Below are positions 32,201-38,226 of a stretch of 38,226 nucleotides of DNA, one piece after another. Within the stretch, counting starts at the first letter, position 1, and each line of letters starts with the position of its first letter. Source of the stretch: Pelagophyceae sp. CCMP2097 (lineage: Eukaryota; Sar; Pelagophyceae). Under the pieces are notes generated by a model, which worked only from the letters and a program-made list of their open reading frames with translations, was not told the origin of the DNA and ran no database searches. The stretch spans positions 130,292-168,517 of the forward strand of contig MU657227.1 in NCBI GenBank assembly GCA_026770575.1, read 5' to 3'. The position numbers and the translations under genes were made by a program.

Positions 32201-35200
32201 GTGCCATCCTCGAAGAGGATGATGAAAAGGTCCCTTTTGAGACGGGCCCTTTGGAAGACCCCTCGAGGAGGATCCCTCGAAAACGGTCCTCGTGCTCGCT
32301 CCTTCAAAGGTCCCTCGTACGGTCCATCCGACGGTCCCTTGGGGCGGTCTTTCGAGATTGTCCCGCCAAAGGTCCCTCGTATGGGCCATGGAATGATCCC
32401 TTGTGCCCTTTCGAGACGGCCCTCGTGGGCTGGCCCGTCAACGGTCCCTCGGGGCGGTCCTCAAAGCGGTCCCTCGGGGCGGTCCTTTGAGATGGTCCCT
32501 ATTACGGTCCCTCGCCCGGGCCGTATCAAGGCCTGACGAGGCGGTTTCTCGGGAGGGTCCTTTGAAACCTCGGTCCCGAAAACGGTCCGTGAAACGGTCC
32601 GTGAAACGGTCCGTGAAACGGTCCGCGAAACGGTCCGCGAAACGGTCCGTGAATCGGTCCGTGAATCGGTCCGTGAATCGGTCCGTGAAACGGTCCGTGA
32701 AACGGTCCGTGAAACGGTCCAAAAGGCCCCCAAACTGGCAAATTGGCCACGGCCTACAATGTCCTCTTCCAAACCGTTGGACAGCACGGAGTAATCGTTC
32801 GAGGGCCCCGAATCATTTGGGGCGGAGAAGTCTTTTCAGAGGCAGAGGAGACGTCTGTTCAGACCATTCCGAAAGGGGATTCGATAGGTACCAATATTAC
32901 GTCGACAAGAAGAACAGGGAGCACGCGCAGACGGGCAAAGTGACGGACCCGCTGGGATACTTGCAAAAGCTCCAAAAAGTTTGCGCCCACCCTGGCATCG
33001 CCGCAAGGGACGACGAGCGGCTGCGGAGGTGCGTGGGAAGCGCCCCGCCGAGTCGGAAGAGCGCGCAGTCCAAAGGCGGTGCGAACAAGGAACCACAAAG
33101 GCAATCAAGAAGCCTTGCCCGAGCGCCATGCCGTAAAATACCACAAAAATACCACAAAATACCAGGTTCCTCCCCGCCGAGCCGCAGTCGGACAAGCGCG
33201 GCCGTTCCGCGGACGGCCCGCTGGACGTTGCGCTGTCCGGGAAGATGCGGTTACTTTTTGATTTGATGACTGAACTCAAGAACGGGCCGCGCAAGGAAAG
33301 GATCGTCATCGTCTCCGCGAAAACCCGCGCACGAGTCTGGGAAACCCGCGCGCGAGTCTGGGAAACGGCCAATCGCATTCTCGTCGGCCCGCAAAGGCCC
33401 GCCACCTCGAGGCCGGTGCTTGGGGAGGGAGCCTTTCGAGAGGGCGGGCGTTCTTCTCGCGGGGACACGTCGTCACAGCATTCTTGTCTCAGGGACCTTG
33501 CCACTGGGACCCTGTTACAGGGTTCTTGTCTCAGGGACCTTGCCACTGGGACCCTGTTACAGCGTTCTTGTATCAGGGACCTTGCCACTGGGACCCTGTT
33601 ACAGGGACCTCGCCGGGCTCTTGTCACATGGTTCTCTGCCATACAGACTTTGACAAAGGGTTTTTGCCATAGGGACCCGTGACGGGGACCTTGCCATAGG
33701 GACCCCGTGACGGGGAACCCTGCTACAGAGACCTTGTCACAGGGACCTTGTCACGGGGATCCTTGTCACGGGACTTTATCACGGGGACCTTGTCACAGGG
33801 TTCATCTGGGTTCACAGGGTTCATCTGGGTTCTTGTCATAGGGTTCTTGCCACGGGAAACTCTTCACAGGGTTCTTCTCATAGGGACCTTGCCATAGGGA
33901 CCTTGTCACGGGGACCTTGTCGCAGGAACCTTGTCACAGGGACCTTGTCGTGGGGATCCTTGTCGCAGGGACCTTGTCACGGGGATCCTGTTACGGGGAC
34001 CTTCCCACTGGGCTCTTGTCACTTGGCCCCTGTCGTATGGTTCTTGCCATAGGGTTCTTGCCATAGGGACTTAAACACAGGGTTCTTGCCACAGGGTTCT
34101 TATCACAGAGTTCTTGATACGGGGTCACAGAATCTCGCCACAGGGACCTTGCCACGGGGACCTTGCCACGGGGATCCTTGTCACCAGGGTTCTTGTCACG
34201 GGGTTCTTGCCACAGGGTTCTTGCCACAGGGACCTTGCCATAGCGACCTGCGTTGCTCTTGGGAACACTCTTGGCAATACTCTTGGGAATCATACTAAAC
34301 GTGGCTGGGGCAAGTCTAAATCCGACTTTCTTGGCGAGGAGAGTCAACGAGAAAAACGAGATTGAGTGTTGGTGATCGGGGCGTGCCCCCCCCTGGACGA
34401 CCTCAAGGCGGCCCCGAGACCGTCCCCGAGACGGCCCTCGAGACGGCCCTCGAGACGGCCCTCGAGACGGTCTTCGGACGTCATCAAGATGGGTGCGTCG
34501 AGACCTTCCCCGAGACGGCCCTCGAGGCGGCCTTTTGACGCCCTCGAGGCAGCTCCATCTTTGGCGGGCCTCTGCAAAAGCATTCCGACTTGCTCCGGGA
34601 CGCCAGACGACGAGTTTGACGGCGTTTTTGGACGAGCCCCTCGGGCGCGGCCAGGCCAACTCGGAGTCGATGCGTACTGGCCCAAGCCACATATTCTCGC
34701 CGATAGGTCTTCACGTCCACTTTGGACGCGATCGAAGCGCTGTGCAAGCAGCGCTCCTGGCACTCCTGCAAGCTCAGCGGCGCGACGTCGTCGAAGAAAA
34801 GGAAGCAGTTCAACGACGAGTTCAACGAACCTGCATCGGGCTACTTTGCGTTTTTGCTGAGTGCGTTTCGTTTTTTTTTTTTAAATTTTAAATTTAAAAA
34901 CGTAGGCAGCCGCGCCGGCGGCTGCGGCCTGAACCTGATCGGGGGCTCTCGCCTCGTCATGTTCGATTTGGATTGGAATCCCGCGACGGACAAGCAAGCG
35001 GCGGCGAGATGTTGGCGAGACGGGCAGAAGTACCGGTGCTACACGTATAGGTTTGTCTCGACGGGTGCGTTTCTCGAAGTTTGTTCTTTTGTTTTAAAAC
35101 GACGCATAGGCACGCTCGAGGAGCGCATGCTGCAGCGGCAGCTGTCGAAAGAGGGCCTTTTGAGCGTTTGGGGCCTGCGTCTATTCAATAAATGTATTCT

Positions 35201-37366
35201 TATAGATAAAAGAATGCAATATAATATGAATAATATGAATAATAGATATGAATTTGAATTATTATATTATAATTCATATCAAATAATTCATATAGATATG
35301 AATAAAATTGATGCACATAATGAATACATATACTGAACCCTCACTGAATATATATGTATATTATAAAATATATTAATTAATATTAATATTAATATAAACA
35401 ATAGGTCATCGAGGACAAGAAGCAGGTCAACACGTTTTCCTCCAAGGACCTCAAGAGGCTCTTCCGCTACAGGTCCGTGCGACGGTCGCGCATCTCGAAA
35501 CGGTCGCGCATCTCGAGACGGTCCTCGAGACGATCCTCGAAACGGCCCCCGAGACGGCTTCGAGATGGCCTTTTAGACGGTCCTTCAGACGACTGAAGAC
35601 GATCCTCGAGGCGGCCTTGAGACGGTCCTGAAGACGGTCCTCGTGACGGCCCTTCAGACGGTCCTTCAGACGGCTTTGAAGACGGTCCTCAAGACGGCCC
35701 TCGAGACGCCTTCGAGAAGGTCCTCTAGACGGCCTCTAGACGGCCCTCTTGAAAGCCCTCTTGACGCTGTTCTTGGCGGTCTCGAGACGGCCTCAGAGCG
35801 ACCTTGAGACTGTCCTCGAGACGGCCCTTCAGAGGGCTCTTCTGGCGGCTTTGAAGACGGTCCTCAAGACGAAGGGGCGCCGACGAATGCCTTGAAGGGT
35901 CCGCCCTGGGATTGCTGACAAGTTCCGGCGGCGCATTTTTAAATATTTTGAAAAGGCGTGATACAAAGTCCGACACGCACGATCAGCTCAAGTGCGCCGC
36001 GTGCGCCGGCGCCGAGCAGAGGCTCAACTACAACGACGACTCGGGAGCGGTCAACGTCCTCGACGCCGACGCCGCGGAAAGATGCGCCCAACTCGTCTTG
36101 CGGATCGTACCCGAGGCGCCTCTGCAAGGCGGCCCGGACTTTCAAGGCGCCGCTCCGCCCGCCGCGGCCGACGCCGCCGCGCCGTTGGACGCGGCGGCCG
36201 TCGACGCGGCGGCCGTCGTCGAGATTGACGCGGCGGCGTTTGAAGCGCCGCCGTTTGGCGCCTTTGACGCACCGACGTCCGCCTTCGCTCTCGGCGCCGT
36301 CTCCGCGCTACGTAGAGGCGACTTGACGACAATTCCGAGCGTCATCAAAGCTCTGCGGTCCTGCGTCAAGCTTTTGGACAACAGCGATTCTGCGCGGGCC
36401 TTTGTGTCCAGGGTCGACGAGGCGTGGGACACAACGTTCGTGGCGCAGCTCGCGCAGCCGGCATTCAACGACGACGGAGCTTTCGAATTCGACGCCACCG
36501 CCTTCTCAAAGGCGCAGCTTTACCCGCTTCCCAAAGAAGAGGATTTGAACAATTGGGGGCATCATTCCTCAGTCTCCACAGTCGACGACCGAGAACTTCG
36601 AAAAGCAGACTCTCGAGCTCGCGTTGTCTCCTTTGCCTTCACTATGGAAATCACCGCGGATTTGATCAAGCTCGACAACGACCTGGAAGCCCAGCGCAAG
36701 CTGGAATGCGAAGCGCCGGGCGGCGGCGAAGCGCAAAACGACGGCGAAGCGCCGGACGACATAGCTTCCAAGGCGTGCTCCAAGCCACACGGCGACGGCG
36801 CGTCCAAGGCGGCGCCCTCCGACGACGACGACGACGCACCGGCGCGCGCCGCGCCGCGCGAGGCCTCGGACGAAGATGACGACGATGACGCACTGGCACG
36901 CGCACCTCCGGTCCGCCGCGCGAGGGCGCCTCGCGCGCCGCCCGCCTCCTCGAAACCCGCCGACTCCAAGCCCCGACGCCGGCCACGCATCGACGAGGAC
37001 GAGGACTCGCTCGCTCGGCTGCCGCCGCCGCGGGCCGCGCGGCCCCGTGGCGAGTCGCCGCGCGAAATCGCGGACTTTGACGGCGAGAACTTCGACGGCG
37101 GGAATATTGACGTCGCGCATTTCGACGGCGGCCCGGCCGACGCGCCGCTCCCGCCGCTCTACCCGCCGCTGCGCTTCACGCCGCCGGACGACGACTTTGT
37201 CCCGGCGCCCGCGCGGCGCGAGGCGTCGCCGTCCCCGAAGCGGCGGCGCGGCGAGGCGCCCGCCGAAAACGACATCCAGGCGTGCCCGATTTGCACCTTC
37301 CACAACGCCAAGCACGCAAAGGCCTGCGCCATGTGCCAGACGCAGCTGCGGAAGCGGGGCAGGTAA
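26260..37366 (+). CDS. RAD54: RAD54-type recombination ATPase with C-terminal RanBP2-type zinc finger
   Basis: Motor that aids Rad51 strand exchange in homologous recombination. Exons proposed: 26260-26409, 26519-26571, 26710-27083, 27243-27380, 27506-27675, 27862-27984, 29158-29204, 30533-30874, 32888-33028, 33166-33316, 34707-34860, 34906-35064, 35110-35165, 35405-35472, 35956-37366; phases agree, 1,178 residues. Motifs: [181 protein letters not shown]. Beyond the usual end lies an acidic, Pro/Arg-rich tail of about 220 residues and a RanBP2-type finger ([18 protein letters not shown]). First two exons are the least sure. Introns total about 7.6 kb; the largest four are mostly minisatellite. 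Confidence 0.88.
28028..28950. repeat. Minisatellite in RAD54 intron 6, 13-bp unit GACGGACCCTCTA
   Basis: Degenerate copies of ACGGACCCTC run through most of the 1,173-bp intron 27985-29157. The clearest tandem (CGGACCCTCCATA three times) is at 28130-28165. The 3' end of the intron has a separate short repeat (TAGTGGTAAAATACCATT at 29085-29145). Confidence 0.8.
29280..29640. repeat. Degenerate repeat in RAD54 intron 7, first block
   Basis: Phrases such as GGCCACTTGC, AAGGGCCCTTGAAGAG and CCCCTGCAAGGCCTCTTT recur several times. Unit length is irregular, so it may be a longer compound repeat. It differs from the second block of the same intron. Confidence 0.65.
29660..30305. repeat. Minisatellite in RAD54 intron 7, second block, 13-bp unit GAGGGGCCGTCTC
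   Basis: The left part has units like AAGGGACCGTCC; from 29830 the unit is GAGGGGCCGTCTC with GGCGCCGTTTC variants. It is essentially the same unit as the array at 7133-7822, 22 kb away. Here it is inverted relative to the GAGACGGNCCTC orientation seen in introns 8, 10 and 14. Confidence 0.88.
30890..32740. repeat. Compound minisatellite in RAD54 intron 8, about 13-bp unit, with higher-order copies
   Basis: The 2.0-kb intron 30875-32887 is built of degenerate units such as AAGACGGTCCTCG, GAGGCGGTTCTCC and GAGACGGGCCCTC. A longer phrase beginning CTCGAGGCGGTTCTCC occurs at 31486 and again at 31621, giving a higher-order period of about 135 bp. A-rich variants (GGTCCGTTCAAAAAAA) occur at 31735-31790 and 31983-32008. 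Confidence 0.82.
32579..32720 (+). repeat. Homogeneous 12-bp tandem array AAACGGTCCGTG (about 12 copies)
   Basis: Nearly perfect copies, with GCG for GTG and AATC for AAAC variants grouped together. It sits at the 3' end of RAD54 intron 8. Because 12 is a multiple of 3, forward frames read as Lys-Arg-Ser-Val repeats, which is not evidence for coding. Confidence 0.92.
33470..34250. repeat. Minisatellite in RAD54 intron 10, about 14-bp unit ACAGGGACCTTGTC
   Basis: Some 50 degenerate copies, with ACGGGGATCCTTGTC and ACAGGGTTCTTGCC variants, fill most of the 1,390-bp intron 33317-34706. At 33480-33600 a longer phrase of about 60 bp (AGGGACCTTGCCACTGGGAC and following) is repeated nearly three times. 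Confidence 0.88.
34395..34565 (+). repeat. Short minisatellite block, 12-bp unit GAGACGGCCCTC
   Basis: Several near-perfect copies lie toward the 3' end of RAD54 intron 10, distinct from the ACAGGGACCTTGTC array just upstream in the same intron. Confidence 0.85.
35166..35404. other. Very AT-rich intron (RAD54 intron 13)
   Basis: After the first 20 bases the intron is almost entirely A and T, with ATATGAAT and TATTAATATTAATAT phrases, in a gene that is otherwise GC-rich. It has the composition of organellar DNA, but no organellar gene is recognisable. Confidence 0.75.
35473..35880 (+). repeat. Minisatellite in RAD54 intron 14, 12-13-bp unit GAGACGGTCCTC
   Basis: Degenerate units (GAGACGGTCCTC, GAAGACGGTCCTCA, CTTCAGACGGTC) fill most of the 483-bp intron 35473-35955. 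Orientation is the same as in introns 8 and 10 (34395-34565). Confidence 0.85.
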
Positions 37367-38226
37367 CTTGTGAGGAGCCTTTGGGCTCGGCTTTTTGGAT
37401 GCTTGACTTAAGTGGCCTTTCCTCAATCGTCCTCGTGTTCCCGCCGACGCACGCGTGTCGAGGCGGTTTGTCCCGATGAGGCCCGGGTCGGGCAGTCCCG
37501 ACGAGGGTCACCCGCATGGCCCCGCAGCGCCCGATACGTGGTGCGCGGCTCTCGGTTGCATGCAAGTTGCGAGTCCTCGCGGTTATCGCGCGTGTTCCAG
37601 ATTTCTGGATTAGGGGGTAGGCTGATGCGACGCGTGTATTGGAGGGCATGGACTTTGCAGCGACGAGGGGAGCTCCAAGGGTCCTTGGAATCGACCTTCG
37701 GATCCAATGCCGAAACGCAACAGCCGATCAAAGGCGAATCTCGCCCACGACGGACCCCTCGAGCCGCCGCGGGCAATTCCGCTCGCCCACCGCCGCCTCC
37801 CAGAGCTTGGGAATTCAACCGGTCTCACTGGGCCCATAAACTGTACGAATACAGGCGGATTGCGCCTGTATTCGTGCAGGAGCTCATTTTGCACCCTAGC
37901 CAAGGCGCTCGGACAGGGGATACGGTGGCGCGCCGCCCCCCCCTCGACTGGCATCCCGGGGCCCTACATGGCCGGGGAGCACGACGGGAAGGCGCCGAAG
38001 TAGCAGCTCGAAGAGCCGGGTAGATCCAGCGCTCGGGCGTTTTGCCCCGAGCCGCTCCACCGTCGCCGCCCGGCAGTTCCAGGCGCCGCAGAGCTTCGTA
38101 CGCACCCCCCGGGGCCAGGGGACGTCGCCGGAAGAGGCAGCGCGCCAGTCGACGACCGTGGCCAAAGTTGAGCCCCGGAACCACCGCATCGACCGATTTT
38201 TTTCGGCGCTTTTCGAGCGCCCACGC
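37367..38226. other. Downstream of RAD54, no gene recognised
   Basis: Frames on both strands are arginine- and proline-rich with no recognisable domain. The left part should hold the RAD54 3' untranslated region. The one clear structure is the hairpin at 37841-37879. A gene entering from the right edge cannot be excluded. Confidence 0.4.
37841..37879. other. Perfect long hairpin, 17-bp stem with 5-base loop
   Basis: The left arm CTGTACGAATACAGGCG (37841-37857) and right arm CGCCTGTATTCGTGCAG (37863-37879) pair along all 17 positions, one as G-T, around the loop GATTG. It lies about 475 bp past the RAD54 stop. It may be a cruciform, an RNA hairpin, or part of a small inverted-repeat element. 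Confidence 0.85.

Noticed and set aside
32403..33266. Forward frame with a KRSV repeat that looks like a basic repeat protein
   Set aside because: A 12-bp repeat gives a 4-residue repeat in every frame; the RAD54 exon at 32888-33028 uses another frame.
34086..34365. Forward frames reading as HWDPVTG or CHRDLAT repeats
   Set aside because: Translation of the 14-bp intron 10 array; no start context or domain.
7133..35880. Tandem direct repeats that might be mistaken for CRISPR arrays
   Set aside because: Units are 12-15 bp, head to tail and degenerate, with no unique spacers; the DNA is eukaryotic.
37841..37879. Hairpin as a Rho-independent terminator
   Set aside because: No T run follows the stem and the genome is eukaryotic.
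37825..38224. Reverse frames at the right edge as a retrotransposon or other gene
   Set aside because: No motif could be recognised; the composition alone produces such frames throughout the window.

Overview
The window looks like nuclear DNA of a GC-rich microbial eukaryote. A stramenopile alga of the pelagophyte type is my best guess, not a proof. The reasons are: many short spliceosomal introns, mostly with donors like GTGCGT or GTAAGT and acceptors ending in TAG; an interstitial CCCTAA repeat (TTAGGG-type telomere); a MYND finger and a decayed OPR/RAP-type repeat protein of kinds I associate with that group; and eukaryote-only families (F-box, FOP, CHD, RAD54, OPT). All gene models were spliced by eye by matching family motifs and checking that intron phases agree; exon borders are proposals.

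Layout. 1-111 (-): start of a MYND-finger protein. 281-1930 (+): FBXO9/Hrt3-like F-box protein with a ubiquitin-interacting motif. 2508-2790 (-): 5'-truncated non-LTR retrotransposon tail. 2878-4706 (+): FOP-like centrosome/basal-body protein. 5244-6986 (-): Myb-Myb-PWWP-Tudor-like chromatin protein. 7133-7822: 13-bp minisatellite. About 7596-14623 (-): CHD1-like remodeler whose second chromodomain is split by a block with Tudor-like and bromodomain modules, and which has a PDZ-like domain before the ATPase. 15151-20610: a damaged region with OPR fragments, an ankyrin/RelA-SpoT-like/Tudor-like gene broken by a TA-flanked inverted-repeat transposon (itself carrying a 500-N assembly gap) and by frame breaks, a CD36-like fragment and an interstitial telomere repeat. 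20714-21685 (+): intronless coiled-coil protein. 22088-25860 (-): OPT-family transporter. 26260-37366 (+): RAD54-type recombination ATPase with about 15 exons and a C-terminal RanBP2-type zinc finger. 37367-38226: no recognised gene, one strong hairpin.

The most striking feature is a dispersed family of minisatellites with 12-15 bp units, most related to the core GAGACGGNCCCTC or at least to a GGNCC centre. They fill introns of the RAD54 and OPT genes and the space at the end of the CHD1-like gene. Four RAD54 introns are 1.2-2.0 kb because of them, while two introns of the same gene are only 45 bp. Together these arrays make up roughly one sixth of the window. The recognised genes lean towards chromatin and DNA maintenance (CHD1-like, Myb-PWWP, RAD54), but nothing here shows that they are co-regulated.
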